A stretch of 64,000 nucleotides of DNA from Cryobacterium sp. MP_M3. GTDB taxonomy: Bacteria > Actinomycetota > Actinomycetes > Actinomycetales > Microbacteriaceae. The notes under the pieces were generated by a model. It had not been told where the DNA came from. It saw only the letters and a list, made by a program, of their open reading frames with translations, and made no database searches. The DNA lies in the NCBI RefSeq assembly GCF_015752155.1, contig NZ_JADOVI010000008.1:112567-176566 (forward strand). Reading direction: 5' to 3'. Positions 33,312-42,741 of the stretch are shown piece after piece (the first letter of the stretch is position 1; each line of letters starts with the position of its first letter). Made by a program: the position numbers and the translations under genes.

Positions 33312-34427
33312 TCAGTTCTCACTCTCTCGATCCGCCGGCGAAAGCCGGCGAATCGGGGTAATCGGCTTCCCACGGGCTCCACGAAGGTATCCGCCATCCC
33401 TCAGCGGCTGACGGACCATTGCGGTGAACACAGTCACCCACACGGCCAGGGCCACCCAGAGTGAGGCGGTCCCGATCTGTCCAACCAGTGGAAGCCTGTC
33501 GGCCTGGCCGAGATAGATGCCGGCGACGGCGTACATTCCGACCGGGAATGCGATGCTCCAGAGCGTCGCACCATAACTGAGGGGTAGGCGGCGTTTGACA
33601 TGACGCCAGAACCCGACCGCGATGAGCACGGGGATGAGCCAGGTGGCGAACGCCCAAAACATGACGGAGATACCGCCGACAAGGCCTCTTGTCGCGCTCA
33701 CCATCGGGGCGTCTGCCATCTCGACGATTCGTGCGCCCGCCAACACCGTGATCGCACAGGCGCCCATGGCTACCCAGTACGGAGCGTCTATGTCCTCCGG
33801 GCGTATTTCGTACAGCACCAGTCTCAAGGCGACGAAGACACCCACGGCTCCATAGAGGAAGATGCCCACAGACCAGGACAGGATGGCAAGGACCGCGAGC
33901 AATGCCCTGGCGTCCCCAGAGGCCGGCTCCAACGCGGCTGCCACGACGGCGACCGATTGGCTGGCGACGACCCAGATGAAACAGGTCCCGTTCGCGGCGC
34001 CGAGTACGGGCCGCGCCGTACGGCCCAGGACAGCGAGCCAGGGGACTGCATAGCCGAGCAGCAGCCAGGTGAGGCCGGAAACCCCCAGAAGGGTCGCGGC
34101 CGCCGTGAACCAGCCCTCGATGGCCAGGCGCGCGGCCAGGACATTCGTGCCGGCCACGAAAGTGAAGAATTGAAGGCCCCGGTGTGGATCGTGCAAGTCC
34201 TCGACGAAGGCCACACGATAGGCGACGAACCGCCATCCGGTCAGCAGGATCAGTACGAGGTAGGCCGTGGCACACACACCCATGAGGACGGCACTGAGCG
34301 TTCGGACGCCGATCAGGTGCATCCCGACCGAAATGATCCCGGTGGCCATGACCAGCGCGAAGTAGCCCGGAGGCATCCCGCGGATAGCGGAACCCACGCG
34401 CGTGCCATCCTCAGACGCCATCTTCAC
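33312..34427 (-). CDS. TDT-family membrane transporter (SLAC1/TehA-like)
   Basis: A 371-residue protein with about ten hydrophobic helices of the tellurite-resistance/dicarboxylate transporter (TDT) family, starting with GMPPGYFALVMATGIISVGMHLIG, the family's first-helix signature. Relatives include the TehA anion channel and malate or sulfite exporters, so the substrate may be an organic or inorganic anion. The GTG at 34427 is used; an ATG at 34421 is possible. The small cupin gene follows in the same transcript. Confidence 0.85.
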   Translation of the reverse strand: MKMASEDGTRVGSAIRGMPPGYFALVMATGIISVGMHLIGVRTLSAVLMGVCATAYLVLILLTGWRFVAYRVAFVEDLHDPHRGLQFFTFVAGTNVLAARLAIEGWFTAAATLLGVSGLTWLLLGYAVPWLAVLGRTARPVLGAANGTCFIWVVASQSVAVVAAALEPASGDARALLAVLAILSWSVGIFLYGAVGVFVALRLVLYEIRPEDIDAPYWVAMGACAITVLAGARIVEMADAPMVSATRGLVGGISVMFWAFATWLIPVLIAVGFWRHVKRRLPLSYGATLWSIAFPVGMYAVAGIYLGQADRLPLVGQIGTASLWVALAVWVTVFTAMVRQPLRDGGYLRGARGKPITPIRRLSPADRESEN

Positions 34428-34457
34428 AGACTAGTGCTCTGCCTCGCCAGGCCTGGC

Positions 34458-35951
34458 TCAGCGGGAAGTCGAGGGTGGTGCGTAGCGGTAATACTCGATG
34501 CCCTCATCGTGGAAATCGGGCCCCCTCGACGTGCCGATGTGGTCGACCACAAATTCGTCGTCGGCGGGCGCCGCCGGGATCTCGCCGAAATGCCCGGTAT
34601 GCAGAGCGAGATACTGCACCTCGGTGAGGTCGACCGGGTCGGCAAGCGCGCTGTCGAAGTTGATCAGGGCTGCGGCCTCCTGCCAGCCCGTGACAACGCG
34701 CATTGGCAGAGCCTCTGCGGCGTCCCCGCTTCCGTAGCCCAGGGCCAGCCAGGTTTGATCGGAGAGTTCTCGGCCCTCGGCTCTTGCCTGCTGCAGCCCG
34801 GAGGCGAGCCATGCCGGAAGAGCCGCCGTGTACAGGTTGCCCAGGTCACGCATGGCCTCGGAGCCGAGACCGAGCTTGTCCTCCACAAGTGTCGCCCAGA
34901 GCGCGGTGCCGCGCAGGTGCTGACGCAGCTGCCGGCTCAGGGGGAAGGCCTCGCCGGTGAAGCCGCCGAGGTCTGCTGTGTCAGCGGGGAAGGGAGAGGG
35001 ATTCCGGAGCTCGGCAAGGAGGGTCTCCGCGTCGATGCCGGCGTCGGCACAATAGCCTCGCAACTGATCCTGGCCCGAATCCTCGTCGTCGGCGAGCGCG
35101 AACAGATAGGCCATCACCCAGCCGGTCGTCGGCATCTGGTGATACGGGCGGTGCATGAAGACGGCGTCGACCTTCTCGAAGAAGTCGACGCTGGGACCGC
35201 CGGCGCGTTTGCTGAGCATGTCGGACATCGCGTGATGGGTCGCGTCGATGTAACAGCTGGTCGAATACCGCCCGTTGAACACCGGCAGGTCCTGTACCTG
35301 TCCGTCTTCGCGTTCAGGCTGATTGCGAAAGCGGGCGAAGGGTTTGCGGAAGTCGGCCACGCGGTAATCGGAATCGCTGCCGGAGCCGGCCAGGTCCACT
35401 TCGAGCAGGCGCGCATCACTCTCCAGGAGCAGCGCGACGGCGCCAGCGCCCTGAGTCGGCTCACCGCTGCCCTCGAGCTCGTATTCGGCGATATCGGCGC
35501 AGACCACGATCGCCTGGCGTCCGGCGCCATCGGTCGCCAGGTAGCGCAGCGCCGCCTTCATCCCGTACACACCGCCGAGGCAGGCATGTTTGAATTCCGG
35601 CACCTCGCAGTTGCGCGCGAGTGCCGGCATGCCGTGGGCGAGGAGGGCCTCGTCGATCATGCCCTTGACGATGACGGCGCCCGCGGAGTTGTCGGTGCTG
35701 GATTCGGTACCGAGCGCCAGGAAGCCGACCTGGGTCGGGTCGATATCGTAGTCTCGGATAAGTCGCCAGACCGCGTTGGCGGCGAGCGTGTACATGCTCT
35801 GCCCTGGCCCGCGCATCCGGAAGCTGCGACCGACCACCTTCTGGATCTTCCTCCAGGGCTGGTCGTTCCACTCACACCAGGCGTGCAGCTGTACGCGGTA
35901 CGGCGGGACGTACAGGGAGATACCGCTGATTCCAGGCGTCAAAAGTTCCAC
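34458..35951 (-). CDS. mvaS: Hydroxymethylglutaryl-CoA synthase
   Basis: A 497-residue enzyme that condenses acetyl-CoA and acetoacetyl-CoA to HMG-CoA, the first committed step of the mevalonate pathway. The catalytic triad is readable: E83 in LALGTESSTDNSAG, C124 in EFKHACLGGVYG and H267 in VFMHRPYHQMP. At 497 residues it is longer than the roughly 390-residue bacterial MvaS and closer to the long form. The GTG at 35951 has an AGGAAATGAAG site. It is divergent from mvaD with 160 bases between them, probably containing promoters for both arms of the pathway. Confidence 0.9.
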   Translation of the reverse strand: MELLTPGISGISLYVPPYRVQLHAWCEWNDQPWRKIQKVVGRSFRMRGPGQSMYTLAANAVWRLIRDYDIDPTQVGFLALGTESSTDNSAGAVIVKGMIDEALLAHGMPALARNCEVPEFKHACLGGVYGMKAALRYLATDGAGRQAIVVCADIAEYELEGSGEPTQGAGAVALLLESDARLLEVDLAGSGSDSDYRVADFRKPFARFRNQPEREDGQVQDLPVFNGRYSTSCYIDATHHAMSDMLSKRAGGPSVDFFEKVDAVFMHRPYHQMPTTGWVMAYLFALADDEDSGQDQLRGYCADAGIDAETLLAELRNPSPFPADTADLGGFTGEAFPLSRQLRQHLRGTALWATLVEDKLGLGSEAMRDLGNLYTAALPAWLASGLQQARAEGRELSDQTWLALGYGSGDAAEALPMRVVTGWQEAAALINFDSALADPVDLTEVQYLALHTGHFGEIPAAPADDEFVVDHIGTSRGPDFHDEGIEYYRYAPPSTSR

Positions 35952-36111
35952 TTCACATTTCCTGTGCTCGGCTCGCCCAGATCGGGTCTCGAACGCACCT
36001 ACCCATTATTCAGCGTTCGATCTGAGAAGCCAGCGGGGGAGGGGCGTGCGGCGCGAGAAGTGGGCGGCAAGCCACCCGCTAAAATTGAGAGAATTCGATC
36101 GGAGCTCCACT

Positions 36112-37104
36112 GTGGATGAAACTCTTGGCGGTGGCGCTACCGCTGTGGCGCGCGCACACAGCAATATCGCCCTGGTGAAGTACTGGGGCAAACGCGACGC
36201 CGCCCTGAACATCCCGGCGGTCGGCTCTATCTCGGTCACCCTGGAAGCGCTCTACACCGACACGCGGGTGACGTTTCGGCCCGATCTCGCGCACGACGAA
36301 TTCTGGATCGACGGGTCCCGCAGCGACGCCACCCGGGTCAGTCGGGTGCTCGACCTGGTGCGCGCACGGGTGGGACACGAGCAGCGCGTCGTCGTCTCGT
36401 CGACGAATAACTTTCCGACCGGGGCGGGACTGGCTTCGTCGGCATCCGGGTTCGCGGCCCTGGCGGTGGCCGCGACCGGCGCGGCCGGTCTCGAACTGAC
36501 CGACCGGGAATTGTCGATTTTGGCGCGCCGCGGCTCCGGCTCGGCGGCGCGGTCAATTCTCGGCGGATTTGCCGAGATGCACACCGGCGTCGCCGCGGAT
36601 GGTTCGGACGCGTATGCCGAGCAGTTGCTCGGTGCGGCCGACTGGCCTGTGTCGGTCACCGTGGCCATCACCGAGCGCGGTGAGAAGTCGATCAACTCCA
36701 CCGTCGGCATGGTCGAAAGCGCTGCCACCTCGCCGTTCTACCCGACCTGGCTCGACTCCGCCGCCGAGGACCTCTCCGAGATGCGTGCCGCCATCGCCGC
36801 CCGCGACTTTGCCCGGCTCGGGCAGCTCTCCGAATACAACTGCCTGAAGATGCACGCGCTGATGCTGACCACCCGACCTGCGCTCCTCTATTGGAACGCT
36901 GCGACCGTTGCCGCCTTGCATGCGGTGCGGGGCCTGCGCGCCGACGGCGTGCCGGCCTACTTCACCATCGACGCCGGCCCGCAGGTCAAGGTCCTCTCTC
37001 TGCCGGCCGACAGCGCGGTCGTTCAGGCAACCCTCGCGCTCGTCCCCGGGGTGCTCGAGGTGCGGGGGAGCACCCTCGGCCCCGGCGCTCACAGGTTGGC
37101 GTGA
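36112..37104 (+). CDS. mvaD: Diphosphomevalonate decarboxylase
   Basis: A 330-residue GHMP-family enzyme making isopentenyl diphosphate from mevalonate-5-diphosphate with ATP. Family marks are AHSNIALVKYWGKRD at the N-terminus, STNNFPTGAGLASSASGFAALA (ATP/active site) and RRGSGSAARSILGGF. The GTG at 36112 has GGAG 7 bases upstream and removes a GC-driven extension. It overlaps the next kinase gene by GTGA, the first link of a three-gene coupled operon. Confidence 0.94.
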   Translation: MDETLGGGATAVARAHSNIALVKYWGKRDAALNIPAVGSISVTLEALYTDTRVTFRPDLAHDEFWIDGSRSDATRVSRVLDLVRARVGHEQRVVVSSTNNFPTGAGLASSASGFAALAVAATGAAGLELTDRELSILARRGSGSAARSILGGFAEMHTGVAADGSDAYAEQLLGAADWPVSVTVAITERGEKSINSTVGMVESAATSPFYPTWLDSAAEDLSEMRAAIAARDFARLGQLSEYNCLKMHALMLTTRPALLYWNAATVAALHAVRGLRADGVPAYFTIDAGPQVKVLSLPADSAVVQATLALVPGVLEVRGSTLGPGAHRLA

Positions 37105-38126
37105 CGGCGGTGCGAATCAGAACGTCCGCGCCCGGCAAACTATTCCTGCTCGGCGAGTATGCCGTGCTTGGAGGCGCGCCCGCGCTGCTCACGGCAGTCG
37201 ACCGCCGTGTCGACGTGACTGTCGACGACTCGACCTCCGGCTCCTGGCACGTGAGTGCGCCCAACCTGGGGATCGAGAACCTGCCGCTCGGCACGGACGG
37301 AGAGCTGCCGAGCACGCTCGATTCCCGGGTGCGTTCGAGCCTTCGCGTCTTCGACGCGGTGAGGGAGGCCGTTCTGGCCCGAGCCCCGCGGCCGCCCCAG
37401 CGACTCGCGATCTCGATCGACAGCAGCGCTCTCTCCCGCGACGGCCACAAACTCGGGCTGGGGTCGAGCGCCGCCGTTGCCACGGCGCTGACCGCCGCGC
37501 TGTGCACCGCAGTGGGGCTGAACCAGGGACGGGCGTCGCTGTTCAGCCTCGCCGACGCGGCTCATCGGAGTGCGCAAGGTGGTGTCGGCAGTGGCGGCGA
37601 CGTGGCCGCGAGCGTGTACGGAGGGCTGATCGGGTACAACCAGGGTGCCACCCCGCTGCCGCTCCACTGGCCGGGGGAATTACAGATGATGGCCGTGGTC
37701 ACCGGTGAAGGCTCCCTGACGACCCGGCTGGTGGCCCGTGTGGCCGACTACGCGGCCGAAGATCCGGCCAGGCACCGCGCGGACATCGCCCGGCTGTCGG
37801 CCCTTTCCGAACGCGCTGAAGCTGCCTTGGCTGATCCCGACGGTTTCCTGAGGCTGGCCAACGAGTACTTCATAGCTCTCTCCCGGCTCGACGCGCATGC
37901 ACTGGCCGGAATCGTGACCGAGCGCCACCGCGAATTGCACGAATTGGTGCGACGAGAGGGCGGCGCTTTCAAAACCAGCGGAGCGGGTGGCGGAGACATC
38001 GGCCTGGCGTTCAGCCACAGCGGGGAGCCCGCCGAACGACTCGCCGCGGCCCTCGCCCGGGCCGGGGCCTTGGTCGTCCCACTGGGTTTCCTCGCGGCCG
38101 GGCTGCAGGGAGATTGCACATCATGA
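37101..38126 (+). CDS. Phosphomevalonate kinase
   Basis: A 341-residue GHMP kinase converting 5-phosphomevalonate to the diphosphate. Motif 1 is RTSAPGKLFLLGEYAVLGGAPA, motif 2 is GLGSSAAVATALTAAL and motif 3 is FKTSGAGGGDIGLAF, as in bacterial phosphomevalonate kinases rather than mevalonate kinase. The GTG at 37101 overlaps the mvaD stop and the stop overlaps the next ATG, so it is the middle of the coupled operon. Confidence 0.9.
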   Translation: MTAVRIRTSAPGKLFLLGEYAVLGGAPALLTAVDRRVDVTVDDSTSGSWHVSAPNLGIENLPLGTDGELPSTLDSRVRSSLRVFDAVREAVLARAPRPPQRLAISIDSSALSRDGHKLGLGSSAAVATALTAALCTAVGLNQGRASLFSLADAAHRSAQGGVGSGGDVAASVYGGLIGYNQGATPLPLHWPGELQMMAVVTGEGSLTTRLVARVADYAAEDPARHRADIARLSALSERAEAALADPDGFLRLANEYFIALSRLDAHALAGIVTERHRELHELVRREGGAFKTSGAGGGDIGLAFSHSGEPAERLAAALARAGALVVPLGFLAAGLQGDCTS

Positions 38127-40396
38127 GCCGGTCGCGCATCCCCGGGTTCTATCAGTTGTCGGTCGACAAGCGGCTGGAGCTCCTGCACGCACGCGGGGTG
38201 CTGGATGAGGCGGACTATGCCGCACTGCGCGAGGGAACGTACTCCCTCGATGTGGATACCGCCGACCGGCTGATCGAGAACGTGATCGGCGTGTTTTCGA
38301 TGCCGATGGGGCTCGGCTTGAATTTTCGGATCAACGACCTCGACTACCTCGTACCGATGGTCGTCGAAGAACCGTCCATCATTGCCGCGGTGAGCTCCAC
38401 CGCGAGACTCGTGCGGCAGGCCGGCGGTTTCACCAGCGTCGCGGATGAACCGATGCTCATCGGCCAGGTCCAGGTTGTGGACGTACCCGAACCCGAACGG
38501 GCGCGGTCAGCCGTGCTCAATCGCACGGCTGAGATCCTGCGGCTGGCCAATAGCGGACATCCGAACATGGTGGCGCGAGGCGGAGGCGCCCGAGGCGTCG
38601 AGGTGTTCTTCCGCGGGACGACAGCGCACAACGGCGAGCTGCTTGTCGTGCACCTGACCGTGGACACCCGGGATGCGATGGGCGCCAACCTCGTCAATTC
38701 GATGTGCGAACGAATCGCACCGCTGATCGAGGAGATCACCGAGGGGAGGGTGTTTCTACGCATTCTCTCGAATCTCACCGACCGGGCCCTGGTGCGTGCC
38801 CGCGCCGTCATTCCCCACGAACTGTTGGCGACCGGCGACTTTTCCGGTGAACGGGTTCGCGATGGGATCATCCTCGCCAACGAATTCGCCGCGATGGATG
38901 TCTACCGGGCGACCACGCACAACAAGGGCATCATGAACGGCATCGACGCCGTCTCGATCGCGACGGGCAACGACTGGCGGGCGATTGAAGCTGCCGCGCA
39001 TGCCTACGCGGCCCGCGGGGAGGCTTACGCCCCCCTCTCCGGCTGGAGCGCCGGCGACAACGGCGACCTCGTCGGCGAGCTGACCATCCCGCTCAAGGTG
39101 GGTACGGTGGGCGGCCAGGTGGAGTCGAATCCGGCCGTGCGCCTGGCCCACACCATTCTCGGCGTCTCTTCTGCCCGCGAATTGGCCGAGGTGATGGGGG
39201 CGGTCGGCCTCGCCCAGAACCTGGCCGCACTCAAGGCCCTGTCCACCAACGGCATCCAGCACGGCCACATGCGGTTGCACGCGCGGGCGGTCGCGGTTGC
39301 CGCCGGGGCACGCGGCATCCGGTTCGATGAGGTCGTCGAACGGCTCCTCGCCGACGGGGAGATCAAGGTCTGGAAGGCACGTCAGATCATGGCTTCAGTC
39401 GACGAACGGGTCGAGCTCGCAGCGCCACAGACCCCGAATGCCCCCGGCACCAGTGCCGTGGCAGCATTGCCGGGAGCCCACGTCGGATACGGCAAGATCA
39501 TCCTCCTGGGCGAGCATTCCGTCGTGTACGGCCGCCACGCGATTGCGGCGCCGATCGGTTTGTCCGTGCGGGCGGATGTCACCAGGGGATGGCCGACGAG
39601 CGAGCCCGTTATCGCTGACCGGGACGTCGATGGGACCGTTCGCGAACCCCTCCGGGAGGACCTCTCTCATCGAGTTGCGGGCCTGATCCTGGAGCGCCTC
39701 GGCGTGCCGGCTGCTGGATTGCGCGTTGACGTATTCTCCGACCTGCCCCGAGCAAGCGGCCTGGGCGCCTCCGCCGCATTCGCGGTGGCCGTGATCCGCG
39801 CGGTGGCGGCCTCCTTCGAGGTTCGGGTCAGCGACGCCGCCGTGTCGGAGCTCGCCTTTGAATGCGAGCAAATCGTGCATGGTACGCCGTCGGGTATCGA
39901 CAACACCGTCGCAACCTTCGGGCGACCGATCCTGTTTCGAAAGACGGACGCCGGCGGGCCCGAAGTTGATGAAATCGTCACGCCCAACCCGATTCCGATC
40001 ATCATCGGCCTCTCCGGAGTGAATTCGCTCACCTCGCACACTGTGGGGCTGGTGCGTTCGGCGTGGCAACGGAATCCGAGGCTCTACGATCCAATCTTCA
40101 CCCAGATCGACGGGCTGGTATTGGCTGGCGTCGACGCTCTCCGACGCGGTGACATTGTGCAGCTGGGTGAGCTCATGAACATCAACCAGGGGTTACTCAA
40201 CGCACTGCAGGTCTCGAGCCCGGAGATCGAGGAGCTCGTCGCGATCGCTCGGCGGTCCGGCGCGCTCGGGGCGAAGCTGACCGGGGGCGGAGGCGGCGGT
40301 GCCATGATCGCCGTCGCCGAACCCGGTGGCACCGAACCGATCATCGCGGCCATGCGCAGCGCCGGCTACATCACCTACCTGACCGAGATTCGCTAG
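38123..40396 (+). CDS. Fused class II HMG-CoA reductase - mevalonate kinase
   Basis: A 757-residue protein joining two consecutive mevalonate enzymes. Residues 1-430 are a class II HMG-CoA reductase with all expected catalytic residues: E83 (VEEPS), K268 (HNKGIMNG), D284 (TGNDW) and H382 (IQHGHMRLHAR), plus the DAMGAN motif. After a Pro/Ala/Thr linker (about 430-450), residues about 451-757 are a GHMP mevalonate kinase with KIILLGEHSVVYG, PRASGLGASAA, GTPSGIDN and KLTGGGGGG. Both halves look intact. Together they turn HMG-CoA into 5-phosphomevalonate. ATG at 38123 overlaps the phosphomevalonate kinase stop. Confidence 0.93.
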   Translation: MSRSRIPGFYQLSVDKRLELLHARGVLDEADYAALREGTYSLDVDTADRLIENVIGVFSMPMGLGLNFRINDLDYLVPMVVEEPSIIAAVSSTARLVRQAGGFTSVADEPMLIGQVQVVDVPEPERARSAVLNRTAEILRLANSGHPNMVARGGGARGVEVFFRGTTAHNGELLVVHLTVDTRDAMGANLVNSMCERIAPLIEEITEGRVFLRILSNLTDRALVRARAVIPHELLATGDFSGERVRDGIILANEFAAMDVYRATTHNKGIMNGIDAVSIATGNDWRAIEAAAHAYAARGEAYAPLSGWSAGDNGDLVGELTIPLKVGTVGGQVESNPAVRLAHTILGVSSARELAEVMGAVGLAQNLAALKALSTNGIQHGHMRLHARAVAVAAGARGIRFDEVVERLLADGEIKVWKARQIMASVDERVELAAPQTPNAPGTSAVAALPGAHVGYGKIILLGEHSVVYGRHAIAAPIGLSVRADVTRGWPTSEPVIADRDVDGTVREPLREDLSHRVAGLILERLGVPAAGLRVDVFSDLPRASGLGASAAFAVAVIRAVAASFEVRVSDAAVSELAFECEQIVHGTPSGIDNTVATFGRPILFRKTDAGGPEVDEIVTPNPIPIIIGLSGVNSLTSHTVGLVRSAWQRNPRLYDPIFTQIDGLVLAGVDALRRGDIVQLGELMNINQGLLNALQVSSPEIEELVAIARRSGALGAKLTGGGGGGAMIAVAEPGGTEPIIAAMRSAGYITYLTEIR

Positions 40397-40426
40397 CGTT
40401 TCGGGGTCCGGCCGGGCTCGGCTCGG

Positions 40427-40948
40427 TCAGCCCTCCGGGTAGAGCAGCGGGAGCTGCAGTGTCAGCCACGGACTGAACGCCCACGGCGTGGCGGCCACGG
40501 CGGCGACGAGCCGGGCTCGCTCCGCCCAACGCCACTCCATGACCTCGTCGGCGCGGGGAGCTATCTCCGACGCGGTGGTCGCGGTGAAGACCGGGCAGAT
40601 CTCATTCTCCACAATTCCGGATGCGTCGACCGCGCGGTAGCGAAAATCGGGGAGCGCCGGGGTGAGAGTCTCGATCTCGATTCCCAGCTCATGCTCCGCC
40701 CGGCGCACAACGGCGTCCATCATCCCCTCGCCCGGCCCAGGGTGACCGCAGAACGAGTTCGTCCACACGCCAGGCCACGCCTTCTTGCTCAATGCCCGCC
40801 GGGTCACGAGGATGCGCCCGTCCTGGTCGAAGACATGACAAGAAAAAGCCAGGTGAAGCGGGGTATCGAGGTCGTGCACGAGAGCTTTGTCTGCCCTGCC
40901 GACGGGGGTGCCGTCTTCTGCGACCAGCACCACTGATTCCTTCACCAC
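40427..40948 (-). CDS. idi: Isopentenyl-diphosphate delta-isomerase, type I
   Basis: A 173-residue NUDIX-fold isomerase interconverting IPP and DMAPP. Recognised from LAFSCHVFDQDGRILVTRRA, NSFCGHPGPGE (catalytic Cys) and GIVENEICPVF (catalytic Glu region). Tandem GTG codons at 40948 and 40945 follow an AGAGGA site; the open frame further upstream is not family-like. It converges on the HMGR-kinase fusion and completes the pathway to both C5 units. The type I form differs from the flavin-dependent type II enzyme of the Streptomyces mevalonate cluster. Confidence 0.92.
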   Translation of the reverse strand: MVKESVVLVAEDGTPVGRADKALVHDLDTPLHLAFSCHVFDQDGRILVTRRALSKKAWPGVWTNSFCGHPGPGEGMMDAVVRRAEHELGIEIETLTPALPDFRYRAVDASGIVENEICPVFTATTASEIAPRADEVMEWRWAERARLVAAVAATPWAFSPWLTLQLPLLYPEG

Positions 40949-41111
40949 GTGTGTCCGTCCTCTGAAAAGTCCTTCACCAAATCTACGCCCGAGCCCGCGT
41001 GCCGAGCGCCGCGGCGAGGGGAACGATCGTGACGCAGCGGGACCACCCGCTCCTCTCGGGTAGATGCGAGCAGGCCTGACGCCTGTCGAAACGAGCAGTC
41101 GCTTCATTCCG

Positions 41112-41160
41112 GGCAAAAAAAATAGGCCGGACAACCGATATCGGTTGTCTCGACCTATTT
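41112..41160 (-). terminator. Rho-independent terminator of tRNA-Leu
   Basis: On the minus strand, AAATAGG pairs with CCTATTT around a perfect 20-bp palindrome (41130-41149, GACAACCGATATCGGTTGTC), followed by a run of eight T's at 41113-41121. A second small hairpin, GTTCGGA-ATAC-TCCGAAC (41172-41189), lies between it and the tRNA. It is the clearest intrinsic terminator in the window. Confidence 0.85.
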
Positions 41161-41198
41161 CCCAAACGGAAGTTCGGAATACTCCGAACCTCTCTCTG

Positions 41199-41281
41199 TG
41201 CCCGAGGGGGGACTTGAACCCCCACGCCCATAAGGGCACTAGCACCTCAAGCTAGCGCGTCTGCCATTCCGCCACCCGGGC
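41199..41281 (-). tRNA. tRNA-Leu, anticodon GAG
   Basis: Reading the minus strand, the acceptor arm GCCCGGG pairs with CTCGGGC (one G-U pair), the D-arm begins TGGCGGAATGGCAGACGC, the anticodon loop CTTGAGG gives GAG, a long variable arm (GCCCTTATGGGC) marks a class II tRNA, and the T-arm is GGGGGTTCAAGTCCCC. The discriminator base is A, as in tRNA-Leu. No CCA is encoded. Confidence 0.95.
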
Positions 41282-41397
41282 TGGTGCTTCGGCTGCCGTT
41301 GTCCGGCCGCCGAATAGATAATCTAGCACGGATTTCAGCACCCTCAGGCCGCGCCCGCCGTCCCCGGTATCCGGCACGGCCCGGTAGCGTGAAGGCC

Positions 41398-42723
41398 ATG
41401 CTTTCCTCCGCTGAGAACACCCCGGCCACCCCCCGCCTGGACCTGACTGCCGAGATCGCCCGCGACCTCATCCGATTCGACACGACCAACTACGGGGAGG
41501 GCAACTCCAAAGGCGAGACGGATGCCGCGGAGTACGTCGCCGCCAACCTCCGCGCCCTCGGCCTCGCCCCGCAGCTGTTCGAGTCCGAACCAGGCCGCAC
41601 GAGTGTCGTCGCTCGCGTTCCCGGTCGCGATTCGAGCCGGGGGGCCCTCGTGGTGCACGGTCATCTCGACGTCGTCCCGGCGGACCCCGAGGCCTGGTCG
41701 GTCGACCCGTTCGAGGGCGTGATCAAGGACGGCCTGCTCTGGGGCCGCGGAGCCGTGGACATGAAGAACATGGACGCGATGATCCTCGCCGCCCTGCAGG
41801 ACATCCTCGGTGCGGGACAGCAGCCGGCCCGGGACCTGGTGGTGGCCTTCTTCGCCGACGAGGAAGCCGGGGGAGTGCTCGGGTCGCACTTCCTGGTCGA
41901 CACGCATCCCGAACTCTTCACGGGGGCGACCGAGGCGATCAGCGAAGTCGGCGGGTACTCGATCACCCTCGGCGGCCAACGCGCCTATCTGCTGCAAACG
42001 GGTGAGAAAGCTCTCATCTGGGTCAAGCTCATCGCCCGCGGTGAGGCGGCCCACGGCTCCCGCCTGATCCACGCCAACGCGGTCACGCGCCTGGCCGAGG
42101 CGGTGGCCAGGGTGGGCAGGCGCGAGTGGCCGATCCGGCTCACCGACACCACGAGCGCGCTCCTGGCCGAACTGGCCAGGGTGCTCGGCGTCGACCCGCA
42201 GCGCGTCGGCCCCGACGAACTGGCACTGGCCACCGGCACGGCCTCCGGCTTCATCCAGGCGAGCCTGCGCACCACGACGAACCCCACGGTTCTGCACGCC
42301 GGCTACAAGCACAACGTCATCCCCGACCGCGCAGAGGCGCTGATCGACATCCGCACCCTGCCCGGCGACGAGGACAAGGTGCTGGCCGAGGTGGCCGAAC
42401 TCGTGGGGCCCGACATCGAAATCGTCATCATGCACCGCGACATCGGCCTGGAAACCGAGTTCGGCGGACCGCTCGTCGACGCCGTCGTCGACACGCTCGG
42501 CCGGCACGACCCGGGCGCACCGGTGCTGCCGTACCTGCTCTCCGCCGGAACCGACAACAAGGCGCTCAGCACGCTGGGCATCAAGGGCTACGGGTTCGCC
42601 CCGCTGAAACTCCCAGCAGATCTTGATTTTCCGGCCATGTTCCACGGTGTCGACGAGCGGGTCCCACTCGACGCGTTAGTGTTTGGCAGGCAGGTCCTGA
42701 CCGACCTGCTCTCTAACTACTGA
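41398..42723 (+). CDS. M20-family metallopeptidase/amidohydrolase
   Basis: A 441-residue cytoplasmic dipeptidase-like enzyme of the M20/M25/M40 family. Metal ligands are in VVHGHLDVVPAD, GRGAVDMKN and FFADEEAGG (catalytic Glu followed by ligand Glu). The ATG at 41398 has a GAAGG site close upstream. It resembles actinobacterial M20 peptidases of the YodQ/ArgE/DapE-like group. The exact amide substrate cannot be told. UppP follows 18 bases later on the same strand. Confidence 0.88.
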   Translation: MLSSAENTPATPRLDLTAEIARDLIRFDTTNYGEGNSKGETDAAEYVAANLRALGLAPQLFESEPGRTSVVARVPGRDSSRGALVVHGHLDVVPADPEAWSVDPFEGVIKDGLLWGRGAVDMKNMDAMILAALQDILGAGQQPARDLVVAFFADEEAGGVLGSHFLVDTHPELFTGATEAISEVGGYSITLGGQRAYLLQTGEKALIWVKLIARGEAAHGSRLIHANAVTRLAEAVARVGRREWPIRLTDTTSALLAELARVLGVDPQRVGPDELALATGTASGFIQASLRTTTNPTVLHAGYKHNVIPDRAEALIDIRTLPGDEDKVLAEVAELVGPDIEIVIMHRDIGLETEFGGPLVDAVVDTLGRHDPGAPVLPYLLSAGTDNKALSTLGIKGYGFAPLKLPADLDFPAMFHGVDERVPLDALVFGRQVLTDLLSNY

Positions 42724-42741
42724 CAGCAAAGCGGGCGGCAA

